A stretch of 64,000 nucleotides of DNA from CAWJPW01 sp963844845 (GCA_963844845.1 CAWJPW010000011.1:248001-312000); one strand, 5' to 3'; shown: positions 6,639 to 16,215, counted from the stretch's first letter. The notes: a model not told the origin generated them from the letters alone. Numbers and translations: made by a program.

Positions 6639-8807
6639 TCAATTTTTGACTAGAGCGCTGACATCTCTCCTGCCCACCCATTGCACGATGTCGATGCCCG
6701 TGTAGTAGGTCCGGAGGATGGCGGCGAAGTCACGCCCGGCCCGGGCGAGACCGTACGCCCCGTTCTGGCAGAGCCCCACCCCGTGACCCCAGCCGCGACC
6801 GAGGAAGCGGACCCGGCGGCTACCATCGGGACCGCGGAACACGTGAAAGGTGAACAGGGTCTCGGGAAGATCGAGGGCGCGACGCACGTCGAAGCCGTGC
6901 CACTCGCGCCGCTTTCCTGAGCGCCCGACCGCTGCAAGCCCGATGACGCGACCGGATGGGCTCCGCTCGGTGACCTCGAGCCGCTCCAGGTCGGGCACGC
7001 TCAGTGCGGACTCCAGCTCGCGCCAGCTGCGCTCCCGCGCCCAGCTGCGCCAGGCCGAGCGACGGTCGGCCGCGCCGTCCCCACGCTGCCGCTGCACGAT
7101 CAACGCCAGGAGGGTATCCCCCATGCGTACGCGCTCCAGCGCGGTCCCCGGGAGCACCTCCGCACGAGCCACCGGGCGGACGCTGGCGGAGAACCCTTCC
7201 CACAGCGGCAGCTTCTCGGGCAGCGGCTCGGAGCGCTCCGCCCGGCGCGGATAGATCCCCACCCCGTCCGGTCGCGGCACCGCCTCCCCGGAGTCCAGTT
7301 GCACCACACCCTGCAGCTGAAGCACCGCCAGGGCCGCCTCGAGGACCCAGCCGTCGCGCCAGTCGTCGCCGGGCGGCTCCAGCTCCACCTCCCAAAGATC
7401 GGCAAGCCACGCCAGCGGATCGGGAACGCGGGCCGGTGCCATGACCGTCACTGCCTGGTCGAGGCCGCCGGCCAGGAGCAGGGCCCGCTCGACGGAGCTG
7501 AGGTCGGGATCGGCACCGAGCCTTACCGGACTTCCGCCGCAGTGAGCCGCCAGCTGCTGGACCACCTCGTTCGGGGCGGCCGCGGCATCGAGGCCCAGCG
7601 CCGCCGCTCCGAGGAGGGCGGTGAAGCGCCGGCGGCTGACCCAGGGCCCGTCGCGTCCGGTACCCGCGAGCTCGAGGGGGCGCTCCCACGCACACACCAC
7701 ACCCTTCAGGTAGGGCTGAGCGCGATCGGGGAAGAGCAGCCCGGCGTCCTCGGTGTGCCCGCCGCAGGTGGAGGTGTACATGGCGTCGATGGGGGCGCCC
7801 TGGTAGGTGGCCACCAGACCGGACGTCTCCTTCACCGCGCGGTCGGTGAGGCCGTGCTCGGCATCGATGCCAGCGTAGACCTGGCAGGCCGGAGAGTCAC
7901 AGAGGTCGTAGCCCTCGTCGGCATGGTCGCCCAGGTGGGCGACCGCGTAGGTGCGCGCAGCCACCGCCTGGGCCTTGAGCGCCTCGAGCTCGGGGAAGCT
8001 GTGCGGGCCCATCTCCGCCGGCACCACCCCCCGCAGATAGGCCTCGAGATTGAGCTCATTGACGACGAGGATGCCGCCGGTGCCGAGACGCAGCCGCAGG
8101 CGGCCACGATATCGCTTGCCGGCCACCGAGACCGGCCAGTCACCAGCCGGCTGGAGCACCATCTCACCCGCGCTCTCCACGGTGCCGCCCGCCGTCCCCG
8201 CCACCCGCAGGACCGCGGAGCCCGATACCGAAAACGCATCGGGAAAGCCCAACACCGCCAGGCGGCCGGCCGCATCATCCAGCCTGCCGGCAAGGCCGAC
8301 GCGGATGCGACGCAGACCGTCCGAGCCCGGCTCGATGGTCACCTCGCCCGCTGAGCCCAGCTCGGTCTGCAACCGGGCGGCGACGGCTGCGGCCGCGTCG
8401 GCGTCTGCATACGCCGCCACCTGCCAGCGAACGCTGCTGGTCCGGCGCACTACCAACGGCCCCCACAGCCACTGGCTGCCCCCCGCCCAGGCCACCTGGT
8501 AGGGGCGCCCCGGCTCGGGCAGCTCCAGCGGACCGCTGCTGCGCTCCAGGAGCACCCGCACCAGCGGCGCCTCGACGTCGCTCACCGGGGCGGGCGCCGG
8601 CGCGGGCGGGGCCGGCGGCAGCTCGGCCGCGGGCTCGACCACCGCCACCCCTTCGGGCACGGGCCCGGCCTCCGGCATGGGCTCGGGGGTGGCTGCCGGC
8701 TCGGCCGGTGCCTCCACCGGCGGCGCGGGCGCGGCGCCCCGTGGCGGCGGCATCGTGGCGCACGCGGCCATCATCAGCGCCGCCAGCAACGGCAGCAGGC
8801 GTCTCAC
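6639..8807 (-). CDS. SpoIID/LytB-domain lipoprotein with SPOR-like region
   Basis: 722 residues. The GTG at 8807 overlaps the TGA of the ATPase gene and gives a lipoprotein signal with M-M-A-A-C. After a long Pro/Ala/Glu-rich linker there is a SPOR-like stretch (W-Q-V-A-A-Y-A-D-A-D-A-A...I-R-V-G, about 125-175), which in known proteins binds denuded septal peptidoglycan. The SpoIID domain follows with L-R-G-V-V-P-A-E-M-G, L-K-A-Q-A-V-A-A-R-T-Y-A, Y-T-S-T-C-G-G-H-T-E, and C-terminal G-W-G-H-G-V-G-L-C-Q-N-G-A. This fold is a lytic transglycosylase in sporulating bacteria, and homologues in non-sporulators are thought to act in cell-wall remodelling. A roughly 200-residue insert separates the two SpoIID halves. 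The protein is envelope-anchored. Confidence 0.88.
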   Translation of the reverse strand: MRRLLPLLAALMMAACATMPPPRGAAPAPPVEAPAEPAATPEPMPEAGPVPEGVAVVEPAAELPPAPPAPAPAPVSDVEAPLVRVLLERSSGPLELPEPGRPYQVAWAGGSQWLWGPLVVRRTSSVRWQVAAYADADAAAAVAARLQTELGSAGEVTIEPGSDGLRRIRVGLAGRLDDAAGRLAVLGFPDAFSVSGSAVLRVAGTAGGTVESAGEMVLQPAGDWPVSVAGKRYRGRLRLRLGTGGILVVNELNLEAYLRGVVPAEMGPHSFPELEALKAQAVAARTYAVAHLGDHADEGYDLCDSPACQVYAGIDAEHGLTDRAVKETSGLVATYQGAPIDAMYTSTCGGHTEDAGLLFPDRAQPYLKGVVCAWERPLELAGTGRDGPWVSRRRFTALLGAAALGLDAAAAPNEVVQQLAAHCGGSPVRLGADPDLSSVERALLLAGGLDQAVTVMAPARVPDPLAWLADLWEVELEPPGDDWRDGWVLEAALAVLQLQGVVQLDSGEAVPRPDGVGIYPRRAERSEPLPEKLPLWEGFSASVRPVARAEVLPGTALERVRMGDTLLALIVQRQRGDGAADRRSAWRSWARERSWRELESALSVPDLERLEVTERSPSGRVIGLAAVGRSGKRREWHGFDVRRALDLPETLFTFHVFRGPDGSRRVRFLGRGWGHGVGLCQNGAYGLARAGRDFAAILRTYYTGIDIVQWVGRRDVSALVKN

Positions 8808-9550
8808 CGGCCACCCCGCTCGTCGAAGTGGGCGATCACGCGAAACCGGTAGTCGCTGCCGCGCAGCTCCACCCGCCGGCACATCTCGTACAGGCGCGAG
8901 CGGATCCGCGCCGACACCCGGTCGGTGAGGGACTCCTCGCCGCCCTTGCGCTTCTGGCTTTCGAAGTCGGAGTAGTTGGTGGTGAAGAGGGTGACGCGAC
9001 CCTCCAGGTAGCGGCTGTTCACCAGGTAGTACAGCAGGTCCGAGACCCAAGGGGTCATCTTGCCGGCGCCGAGCTCGTCGAGCACCAGCACCTCGGCGGC
9101 GATGAGGGGCGCGAGGAGCTCGCGGCTGGAGCCGGAACCGTCGAAGGTCATCTGGATCTCGAGAACCAGCGAGGCGAAGTCGGCGAAGCGGCCGCGCACA
9201 CCCTTGCTCTCGATGAGCTCGCGCAGCGCCGCCACCGCCAGGTGGGTCTTGCCGGTGCCGACCCCACCCATGAGAAGGAGGCCCTTCTCCACTGTGGGGT
9301 AGAGCTCGACGAACTCCTGGACCGATCGGCGGGCCTTGTCCAGGGTCGGGTCGTCCTTGTTCCAGATCTCGAAGTTGGCGAGGCTGCAGTGGCGGTAGCG
9401 GGCGGGGATCCCGGCCTCGTGGAGGAGGCGCTCACGACGGGTGGCCTCCGCGCACTCGCAACGGCGTACCATCTCGGCGCCGTCCTCCTCCACCAGCAGC
9501 CAGCCGGTTCCGTCGCAGTGCGGGCAACGCTCGGCGTCGTCGGTCGTCAT
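8804..9550 (-). CDS. DnaC/IstB-like AAA+ ATPase with N-terminal Cys cluster
   Basis: 248 residues from the ATG at 9550; an upstream extension into the promoter side is possible but unlikely. The N-terminus has C-P-H-C-D-G-T-G-W and R-C-E-C (C9, C12, C31, C33), a likely zinc site. The AAA+ part has Walker A G-G-V-G-T-G-K-T-H (95-103), Walker B V-L-V-L-D-E-L-G, sensor T-T-N-Y and an arginine-finger region S-A-R-I-R-S-R-L. This is the helicase-loader (DnaC/DnaI) type. No transposase is adjacent, so IstB of an IS21 element is less likely. Its stop overlaps the start of the SpoIID lipoprotein gene, an odd pairing of replication-type and cell-wall genes. Confidence 0.85.
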   Translation of the reverse strand: MTTDDAERCPHCDGTGWLLVEEDGAEMVRRCECAEATRRERLLHEAGIPARYRHCSLANFEIWNKDDPTLDKARRSVQEFVELYPTVEKGLLLMGGVGTGKTHLAVAALRELIESKGVRGRFADFASLVLEIQMTFDGSGSSRELLAPLIAAEVLVLDELGAGKMTPWVSDLLYYLVNSRYLEGRVTLFTTNYSDFESQKRKGGEESLTDRVSARIRSRLYEMCRRVELRGSDYRFRVIAHFDERGGR

Positions 9551-9705
9551 GCGCCGAGTATACCGGGACAGACGCGCGCACCGGTGTGACTCCGGACCAC
9601 AGCCCGCGACCATGCCACGCCATCCCCTCGCCTCCGCCACGCGGTGTCCACACCGCCACCGTCCATGGCATCCTGGGATGCCGCTGTCTGCGGCGGGAGG
9701 TCGCC

Positions 9706-12585
9706 ATGCGCCGTGTGCTCCTCGCCCTCTGCTTCACTGCCGTCGCCTTCGGTCTCGAGGCCGTCGGGTGGTCCCAGGTGTCGTGGGAGTTCCTGTCCAC
9801 CAGCACCATCGGGGCCGACCGCTTCCTGGCCGCCCACCCCGAGTGGGACGGACGCGGAGTCCTCATCGCCGTCTGCGACTCCGGCGTGGAGCTGGGTCTG
9901 CCCGGGCTCGCTGAAACCCCGGACGGCAAACCCAAGGTGCTCGACGCCCGCGATTTCAGCAGCGAGGGCCGAATTGAACTCGAGCCCGCCGAGCGCTCCG
10001 AGGATGAGCACGGCGCGGCCTGGCACAGCGCGGACGGGCGCTGGCTCTACGGGGCCGGCAGGCTCGACCCGGCGCCGGCGGAGGGGGCCGAGGTGTTGGT
10101 GGGCTACTTCCGGGAGGAGAGACTGCGCGGCGCCGCCATGAGCGACCTCAACAACAACGGCAGCAGCGACGACGTCTTCGGCATGGTGACCTACCGCCCA
10201 GCCGGAACCCCCGGGGGGGGGGCATGGGTGGCCTTCGTAGACACCGACGGTGACGGCGACCTCACCGGCGAGACTCCCGTCTACGACTTCTCCGTGTCGC
10301 GCCAGACGTTCCACATGGCGGGCCACGACCAGCACGCCGAGGCCGACCTCGTCACCGTGGCGCTCAACCTGTGGCCGGACGAGAAGCGGGCTGCGTTCTT
10401 CTTCGCCGACAACGCCCACGGCACCCACGTGGCCGGGATCGCGGCCGGCTACCGGCTCAACGGGCAGGACGGTTTCAACGGGATCGCCCCCGGAGCGCAG
10501 CTGCTCGCCCTCAAGATCGGCAGCGGCGCCCTGTCGGGGGGCGCCACCACCCCGGGCTCGATGCTCGAAGCCTGGCGCTACGCGGTCGACCGTGCCGCCG
10601 AGCTGAAGATGCCGCTGGTGATCCAGATGTCCTACGGTGTGGGCTCGGAGGACGAGGGTACCGCCATCGCCGAGCACCTCATCGACTGCCTCCTGACCGA
10701 CCACTCCGAGGTGACGGCGACAGTATCGGCCGGGAACGAGGGACCCGGGCTCTCCACCGTCGGTCTCCCCGCAGCAGCCCACCAGGTGATGGCCGTGGGC
10801 GCCGCGCTCGCCCGCTCCACGGCGGCCGTGGTGTACGGCTTCGACCTGCCTGCCGACCGTATCTTCTCCTTCTCCTCCCGCGGCGGCGAGCTGGCCAAGC
10901 CCGACGTGATCGCCCCAGGGTTCGCCTCCTCGTCGGTGCCCGACTGGGAGACTGCCGACGTCTTTCGCGGCACCTCCATGGCGGCGCCGCAGATGGCCGG
11001 AGCCTGCGCCCTCCTCGATTCCGCTGCCGTCGCCGCCAAGCTACCGCTTCGACGGGCACTGATGCGCGCCGCGTTCCAGCGCACCGCGCGACCACTGCCC
11101 GGCTACGGACCCCTCGACCAGGGCCCGGGGATGGCCGACGTGCCCGCCGCCTGGGAGGCCTACCGCATACTCGCTACCCGCGGGGCCGACGAGCCTCTCC
11201 AGTACACCGTCACCACGCCCTCGCCGGAGATGCCGGGAGGAACCGGCCCGGCGGTCTTCTACCGCGGCGACTTCTACCCGCACCCTCCGAACCTGCAGGT
11301 AGTGAAGATCGTGCCGGACTTCCCGGCTGCCACCCCCGACCCGGTGGTGCGCCGCTTCTACCGCTCGTTCGACCTCGAAGGCGCCACCGACTGGGTGGCC
11401 CTCGACACGACCGCGACCTACGTCAAGCAGGAGCGCCCGGCGGTGATCCCGCTGCGCTTCGCACCGGCCGCGCTGAGGCGACCCGGCCTCTACCAGACCC
11501 GGATCCTCGCCTACGACCACACGCTGTCAGCGGCCGAGCGGAAGATCGTTGGACCCGAGCTGGCGGTGCCCGTAGCGGTGACGGTGCCGGTGGCCTTCGA
11601 CGGCGAAGGACGCGCCCGCCAGCGCCTGGAGCACCTCGGCCCGACCGAGGTGGGCAGGGTGTTCTTCCGGGTGGCGCCCTGGATAGGCGGCATCACCGCC
11701 ACGGTGAAGCTGCCCGAAGCGATGGGCGGCCGCCGTGCCGATGCCTTCCTCTTCGACCCCGAGGGACGACGCGTTGAAAGGGCCCGCTTGACCGCCCAGA
11801 CCGCCACCGCCACCTTCGAGGTGGGCAGCCCGCGCCCCGATGCGGGTGTGTGGGAGCTCGACGTGGTGGGCGCCGCCGCCAACCGGGGTCCCGTGGACGC
11901 CGATGTCGAGCTCCTCGCCTTCCCTCTGGCTCGGCCCACCGCCGACACGGTCACCGTGACGCAGCCCGCCGGTTCGGCGCCACGGGCGACGGTGGAGGTG
12001 ACCAGCGGCCTCGACGCCATCTGGCGAGGACGCGCCACCGGCAGCGTGGCCGGCGCCTGGGGAAGCAGCAACGAGACCGTACACGGCAGCCGCTTCACCC
12101 GCGAGCTTCGCCTCGCGCCGGAGGAGTCCGTCATCGACCTGACGCTCAAGATGCCGGCGGCCGACTGGTCGCTGTTCACCGACGTCGCGGTCCGAGTGCT
12201 CGACGCCGACGGGACACCGATGCTGCAGGACGGATTCACGAACCGGCGTCTGGACCTCAGCTTCCAACCGCCTGCCAATGCAGAGGCGGGCGCCACCTAC
12301 ACCCTAGATGTTCTCGCCGCCACCGCCGACCCCGATCTGGCCGAGCCCGTGTGGCATCTCGAGGTGGAGGAGACTCGCCGCTACCGCGAGGAGGTGCCTG
12401 TGGAGGTAAGCCAGGACGAGGGCCCGGAGATCACCCTCTACCCCGACCATCCGACCGCGCTTCGACTGGCTTTGGCTCGCACGCCGCCACGTCCCCCGGA
12501 GGGCCTGGCCTGGCTCGCCCACATCGACCTGGTACCCGACGACCCACACCAAGCGCCGCTTCGCCTGGAGGTGCGGCTCCACTAG
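9706..12585 (+). CDS. Secreted TPP II-like S8 subtilisin-family protease
   Basis: 959 residues from the ATG at 9706, preceded by GGGAGG; the open frame upstream lacks a signal. A signal peptide (R-R then hydrophobic to about 20) precedes the catalytic domain. The triad is D58 (I-A-V-C-D-S-G), H238 (N-A-H-G-T-H-V-A-G) and S424 (R-G-T-S-M-A-A-P-Q-M), with oxyanion N344 (S-A-G-N-E-G-P-G). The roughly 180-residue insert between Asp and His and the large beta-rich C-terminal half (about 530-959) match tripeptidyl-peptidase II-like subtilases rather than simple subtilisins. It is probably a periplasmic or extracellular peptidase used on proteinaceous food or for processing. It stands alone on this strand and converges on the BMP-type lipoprotein gene. 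Confidence 0.88.
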   Translation: MRRVLLALCFTAVAFGLEAVGWSQVSWEFLSTSTIGADRFLAAHPEWDGRGVLIAVCDSGVELGLPGLAETPDGKPKVLDARDFSSEGRIELEPAERSEDEHGAAWHSADGRWLYGAGRLDPAPAEGAEVLVGYFREERLRGAAMSDLNNNGSSDDVFGMVTYRPAGTPGGGAWVAFVDTDGDGDLTGETPVYDFSVSRQTFHMAGHDQHAEADLVTVALNLWPDEKRAAFFFADNAHGTHVAGIAAGYRLNGQDGFNGIAPGAQLLALKIGSGALSGGATTPGSMLEAWRYAVDRAAELKMPLVIQMSYGVGSEDEGTAIAEHLIDCLLTDHSEVTATVSAGNEGPGLSTVGLPAAAHQVMAVGAALARSTAAVVYGFDLPADRIFSFSSRGGELAKPDVIAPGFASSSVPDWETADVFRGTSMAAPQMAGACALLDSAAVAAKLPLRRALMRAAFQRTARPLPGYGPLDQGPGMADVPAAWEAYRILATRGADEPLQYTVTTPSPEMPGGTGPAVFYRGDFYPHPPNLQVVKIVPDFPAATPDPVVRRFYRSFDLEGATDWVALDTTATYVKQERPAVIPLRFAPAALRRPGLYQTRILAYDHTLSAAERKIVGPELAVPVAVTVPVAFDGEGRARQRLEHLGPTEVGRVFFRVAPWIGGITATVKLPEAMGGRRADAFLFDPEGRRVERARLTAQTATATFEVGSPRPDAGVWELDVVGAAANRGPVDADVELLAFPLARPTADTVTVTQPAGSAPRATVEVTSGLDAIWRGRATGSVAGAWGSSNETVHGSRFTRELRLAPEESVIDLTLKMPAADWSLFTDVAVRVLDADGTPMLQDGFTNRRLDLSFQPPANAEAGATYTLDVLAATADPDLAEPVWHLEVEETRRYREEVPVEVSQDEGPEITLYPDHPTALRLALARTPPRPPEGLAWLAHIDLVPDDPHQAPLRLEVRLH

Positions 12586-12596
12586 CAGGAAGAGAT

Positions 12597-13571
12597 TCAG
12601 CCCGTACCGATACCCAGCTGCTCGACCTCGACGATGCCGGCGGTGATGCCCGCGCGGGCGTCGTCCAGGGCCTGCCGGACGACGGGGTCGCGGGCCTCCG
12701 ACCACGCCGGGTTGACCACCAGGTCCACCACCCCCGAGCCGAGGTCGAAGCCGTAGGTACCACCGCGGAATTGTCCAACTCGGACCTCGCGGGCGATCCG
12801 TAGCATGGCCTCGGGCACGTTCACCACCACGACCGCAGCGACCCCTTCGGGGAGCACCGTCAGCGGTTCGGCTCGCGCCGGCACCAGGGTCACCCCGGCC
12901 TCACGACAGCGCTCGAGCATTCCGGCTCCCGGCAAGTTGGCAGGCGCCAGCGCGATGGTGACGCCGGCGGCCGCGAGCTCAGTTGCCGCTCCCGGTCCCT
13001 GCCCCCGCACCGCCATGACTCCGGGGTGCTCGTTGCGGAAGCCCTCGACGAACCCCTTCGCCAGGGCGTCGTCCCAGGGGCCGGCGCGACCCTCCAGCAG
13101 CACGCCGGGGGGACCTCCGCCGCCGGCGTGGGCGGCGAGCACCCCGGCGAGGAAGCCGCCCTCCTGGGCGCGGAACACGGCCCCGGCGATGTTGCCGCCA
13201 TGCACGACCCCGTCGAGCACCACGAATGCGGTGTTGGGGCTGGCAGGCGCCTCGCTGTAGACCACATCGGCGATGCCGTCACCGACGCAGAACACCACGT
13301 CGAGGCCAGCTCCGCCCAGCTCGCGCAGCGCTTGGCGTTGGCCTGCCTCATCGGTCTCGCTTCGGACGATCACGGCCGCGCCCAGCTCACGCCTCACATC
13401 CTGCAGACCCGCTAGACCCGCGACCGCCAAGGGCGAGGCAGGCGCGCTCACCAACCCCACCCGGAACTCCGGCGGTGGGGCCGGCGGCTGCCGGCACGCC
13501 GCCGCCACGGACCCTACCAGCAGCAGCGCCAAAACCGGCCGTCGCCGCCTCCCTGTGAGTCTGCTTCCCAT
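12597..13571 (-). CDS. BMP-family (PnrA-like) substrate-binding lipoprotein
   Basis: A 324-residue periplasmic binding protein of the Bmp/PnrA family (PF02608-like), usually the binding part of a nucleoside or related ABC importer. Signal: four Arg residues, a hydrophobic stretch, and lipobox S-V-A-A-A-C. Two Rossmann-like lobes are evident: F-R-V-G-L-V..., L-D-V-V-F-C-V-G-D-G, then Q-E-G-G-F-L-A-G-V-L-A-A, and later Y-G-F-D-L-G-S-G-V-V-D-L near the C-terminus. The Q-E-G-(G/S)-F-L-A-G segment is a family hallmark. No permease or ATPase is adjacent, so the transported ligand and whether it works as a transporter at all are unknown. Confidence 0.8.
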   Translation of the reverse strand: MGSRLTGRRRRPVLALLLVGSVAAACRQPPAPPPEFRVGLVSAPASPLAVAGLAGLQDVRRELGAAVIVRSETDEAGQRQALRELGGAGLDVVFCVGDGIADVVYSEAPASPNTAFVVLDGVVHGGNIAGAVFRAQEGGFLAGVLAAHAGGGGPPGVLLEGRAGPWDDALAKGFVEGFRNEHPGVMAVRGQGPGAATELAAAGVTIALAPANLPGAGMLERCREAGVTLVPARAEPLTVLPEGVAAVVVVNVPEAMLRIAREVRVGQFRGGTYGFDLGSGVVDLVVNPAWSEARDPVVRQALDDARAGITAGIVEVEQLGIGTG

Positions 13572-13958
13572 CCTGCGATTCTAACCCGCATTATTCACCA
13601 GACTTCTGCTGCGGCCGGCGATGTACTGCACCCAGCGATGCTTTCTCACCTCGTGGTGCTCAACGTACTGTCCAGTACGCCTCCGCGCCCCTCGGTTCAA
13701 AAACCCCGCTCTGTACAGCACCTCGCCGGCCTCGCAACGAACCCCGGTGAATAGTGCGGGCTAACCGCCCGGAGGCCGTGTCGCGTCGGCTCGGAATGAC
13801 CGAGATCACTGGCACCATGCGATGAGATGGAGTACATTACCGCTGAACGAAATGAAACTGCGAACGGTTCTTCGAGCAGAACGAGCCCGGTGGATTGAGG
13901 TGAGGTTTCCCCGGACCCGCCGGCCACGACCGTCCGTCCGGCACGGAGGGCTCGGGCT
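13572..13958. other. 387-base divergent intergenic region before the glycan locus
   Basis: This gap lies between the divergent BMP lipoprotein gene and the first glycosyltransferase gene. Its left half is a palindromic repeat (13582-13763, listed separately). The right half (about 13800-13900) is less GC-rich than its surroundings and is the most likely place for the promoter of the plus-strand glycan genes, but I cannot name a -10/-35 pair. Confidence 0.4.
13582..13763. repeat. Palindromic repeat with cattattcacc ends
   Basis: The outer 20 bases, taacccgcattattcaccag at 13582-13601, match the reverse complement of 13744-13763 at 17 of 20 positions. Inside is a smaller palindrome, gtactgtccagtac. 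The interior has no coding character. The ends 'tgaataatgcggg' recur between genes in other bacteria (general knowledge), which suggests a dispersed REP/MITE-like unit rather than a local regulatory site. Confidence 0.65.
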
Positions 13959-15101
13959 GTGAGTCCGCTGTGGCTCATCCTCGCCGTGCCGGCGGTGGTG
14001 GACTCCTTCTACCGCCTCATCCTCCTCGCCGCCTCGAGGCGCTGGCGGCCCGTCCGATCCGTGCCGACCCCGGACTCCGCCGACCGTTGGGTTGTGCTGG
14101 TACCGGCCCGGTCCGAAGGCAGTGCCCTGGACCCGACACTGCGGTCGATCGCGAGCGCCGCCAATGAACGTCCCGTGGAGACCATCGTGATCCTCGATGG
14201 AGACGATCCGGAGGCCGCCGCGGTGGCCCAACGCTGGCATGCCCGGGTCGTGGTCAAGGACGTGCCCGGGCCCTCCAAAGCGGCGACGCTGGCATGGGTC
14301 GCCGAGCGTTCGGCGAGCCTGCTCGACGGCGCCGCATGGGTGCTCCTCCTCGACGTGGGCTCGGAGCTCAGCGAGGGCTTCTTCGAGCGCTTCGCGATTC
14401 CCGAGGGCGCAGACGGCGCCCAGGCGTTCCTGTGCGGCGTGGGCGAGGGGCTGGGCCAGGCAGCAGCCCTCTCCGAGGGTCTCGCGCAGCGTCGCGAGGA
14501 CTGCGGCCGCGAGGTCCTGGGCTGGACCGTGCGTTTGCGAGGGACCGGCTTCGCCCTGCGGCCGGAGGCGTTTCGCGCGGTGGCGCCCTACCTTTGCACC
14601 CTGGTGGATGACCTGGAGATGTCTGTGCTGTTGGCCGCTCGCGGCGCTCGCCTGGTCATGGGCCCTGCCGATGCCAGGGTTCTCGACCACAAGCCGCAGC
14701 AGTGCGTTGGGGCCGCTCGCCAGCGAGCGCGCTGGCTGGTAGGTCAGCTCACTCTCCCCTTTCGCCATCCCCGGGCCCTGCTCCGACTGCTGCGACAACG
14801 GCCCCTGGAAGCTCTTGGGTTCATGGGGGAGGTCGGAGCTCGCCCACTCTCTCTCACTGTTCCGCTCCGCATGGCGCTCGCCACCCTCGTCCTGGTCTTG
14901 CCTTCGCCGGGCCTCCCCGCTGCCGCGGCCCTGAGCGCGGCATGCCTGCTGGCGGCCACAGCGCTCTCGGATAGCGCCCTCCACCTCGTCGGCCGACGCG
15001 ACCAGCTCCGCGGAGTCTTCAGCCTGGTCGTCGCCTGGGCTGCGGCGGTGCTCCTCGTGCCCCGTGCCCTCACCGGCTGGCTCTGGGCACGACGGCGCTG
15101 A
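13959..15101 (+). CDS. Membrane-associated GT2-like glycosyltransferase
   Basis: 380 residues starting at GTG 13959 behind CGGAGGG. It has an N-terminal membrane helix, a GT-A domain (about 43-280) and two to three C-terminal membrane helices (about 285-375), as in processive or lipid-linked family 2 transferases. The sugar-nucleotide part shows V-L-V-P-A-R-S-E-G and V-I-L-D-G-D-D. The usual DxD is replaced by L-L-L-D-V-G-S (D132), so metal binding may rely on altered residues. A D-D-L-E-M acid motif and Q-R-A-R-W (QxxRW) are present. It is the first gene of the plus-strand glycan operon and its stop lies 4 bases before wecB. It could equally be a divergent, low-activity relative. Confidence 0.8.
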   Translation: MSPLWLILAVPAVVDSFYRLILLAASRRWRPVRSVPTPDSADRWVVLVPARSEGSALDPTLRSIASAANERPVETIVILDGDDPEAAAVAQRWHARVVVKDVPGPSKAATLAWVAERSASLLDGAAWVLLLDVGSELSEGFFERFAIPEGADGAQAFLCGVGEGLGQAAALSEGLAQRREDCGREVLGWTVRLRGTGFALRPEAFRAVAPYLCTLVDDLEMSVLLAARGARLVMGPADARVLDHKPQQCVGAARQRARWLVGQLTLPFRHPRALLRLLRQRPLEALGFMGEVGARPLSLTVPLRMALATLVLVLPSPGLPAAAALSAACLLAATALSDSALHLVGRRDQLRGVFSLVVAWAAAVLLVPRALTGWLWARRR

Positions 15102-15105
15102 GACA

Positions 15106-16215
15106 ATGCGACCCGTGGACACAGCCTGCCGCGTTGCGGTGGTGATCGGGACACGTCCGGAGGCGATCAAGCTCGCCCCGGTGGTGGCGGCTCTGCGAAA
15201 CCAGGGAACCGCCACTACCGTGATCGCCACTTCGCAGCACCGTGAACTGCTGCACCAGGCTCTGGCTCCTTTCGCTCTGGTGCCCGACGTCGATCTCGAC
15301 ATCATGAAAGCCGGGCAGACACCTGCAGAGGTGTTGGCGGCAGTCGCCTCCGCGATGCCACCGGTGCTCGAACGCGTCACACCAAACTGGGTCGTCGTAC
15401 AAGGCGACACGACCTCGGCTCTGGCGGCTGCGCTGACCGCCTTCTACGCCCGGATTCCTGTCGCCCATGTGGAAGCAGGCCTGCGCAGCGGCAACCTCGC
15501 CGCGCCATTCCCCGAGGAGCTCAATCGGAGGGCGATCAGCACGCTGGCGACGCTCCACTTCGCCCCCACGCGCCACGCCGCCGCCAATCTTCAGCGCGAG
15601 GGGGTTCCGGACCGACGCGTCCTCGTAGTGGGGAACACCGTCGTCGACGCAGTGCGCATGGTGCTCCCGGACCCGCCCCCGAGGGCCGTGGGCGAGACTC
15701 CTCTGGCGCTGGTCACGCTGCACCGCCGCGAGTCCTTCGGAGCGCCCCTTGCACGCATGCTCGACGCGGTGGCGGCTCTCGCCCGGGAGCGCGCCGGTCG
15801 GCTGCGGGTGGTCTACCCGGTCCACCCGAATCCGGCCGTCGACGGCCCGGCGCGCGCGCGCCTCAGCGGCCTCCCGGGGGTCGACCTGGTGGCGCCGCTC
15901 CCCTACCCCGAGTTCCTCGCCCTGCTGGCCCGGGCGCGGCTGGTGCTCACCGACTCCGGCGGCGTCCAGGAGGAGGCGCCCAGCCTCGGCGTGCCGGTGG
16001 TGGTGCTGCGCGACGAGACCGAGCGGCCAGAGCTGCTGGAGTCCGGTTGGGGTGTGCTGGCAGGCACTGATCCGGAGGCGATCCTCGCCCACGCCCGCTC
16101 CTTCCTCGACGACGAGGTGCGTCGCGAGCGCCTGCGGGCAACCCCCAACCCCTTCGGCGACGGACACTCGGCGCCAAGGATCATCGCTGCGATCACCCGC
16201 CCGGGTCTGTGCTAG
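15106..16215 (+). CDS. wecB: UDP-N-acetylglucosamine 2-epimerase (non-hydrolysing)
   Basis: A 369-residue enzyme that converts UDP-GlcNAc to UDP-ManNAc, giving the precursor for ManNAc or ManNAcA in surface glycans. The ATG at 15106 follows the previous stop by 4 bases. Family motifs are intact: G-T-R-P-E-A-I-K-L-A-P (N-terminal), Q-G-D-T-T-S, H-V-E-A-G-L-R-S with the later P-E-E-L-N-R-R (the two catalytic-region Glu), V-T-L-H-R-R-E-S, and T-D-S-G-G-V-Q-E-E-A-P-S-L-G-V-P. No ManNAc dehydrogenase (wecC) is in the window, so ManNAc itself may be used or wecC lies elsewhere. It sits directly upstream of the ABC exporter. Confidence 0.94.
   Translation: MRPVDTACRVAVVIGTRPEAIKLAPVVAALRNQGTATTVIATSQHRELLHQALAPFALVPDVDLDIMKAGQTPAEVLAAVASAMPPVLERVTPNWVVVQGDTTSALAAALTAFYARIPVAHVEAGLRSGNLAAPFPEELNRRAISTLATLHFAPTRHAAANLQREGVPDRRVLVVGNTVVDAVRMVLPDPPPRAVGETPLALVTLHRRESFGAPLARMLDAVAALARERAGRLRVVYPVHPNPAVDGPARARLSGLPGVDLVAPLPYPEFLALLARARLVLTDSGGVQEEAPSLGVPVVVLRDETERPELLESGWGVLAGTDPEAILAHARSFLDDEVRRERLRATPNPFGDGHSAPRIIAAITRPGLC

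Noticed and set aside
8804..9550. IstB of an IS21-family element
   Set aside because: No IstA transposase or terminal repeats are adjacent, and the gene is coupled to a chromosomal envelope gene.
13582..13763. A tRNA or other known RNA gene in the palindromic gap
   Set aside because: No tRNA arm pattern or CCA-type end fits; the outer inverted repeat explains the structure better.
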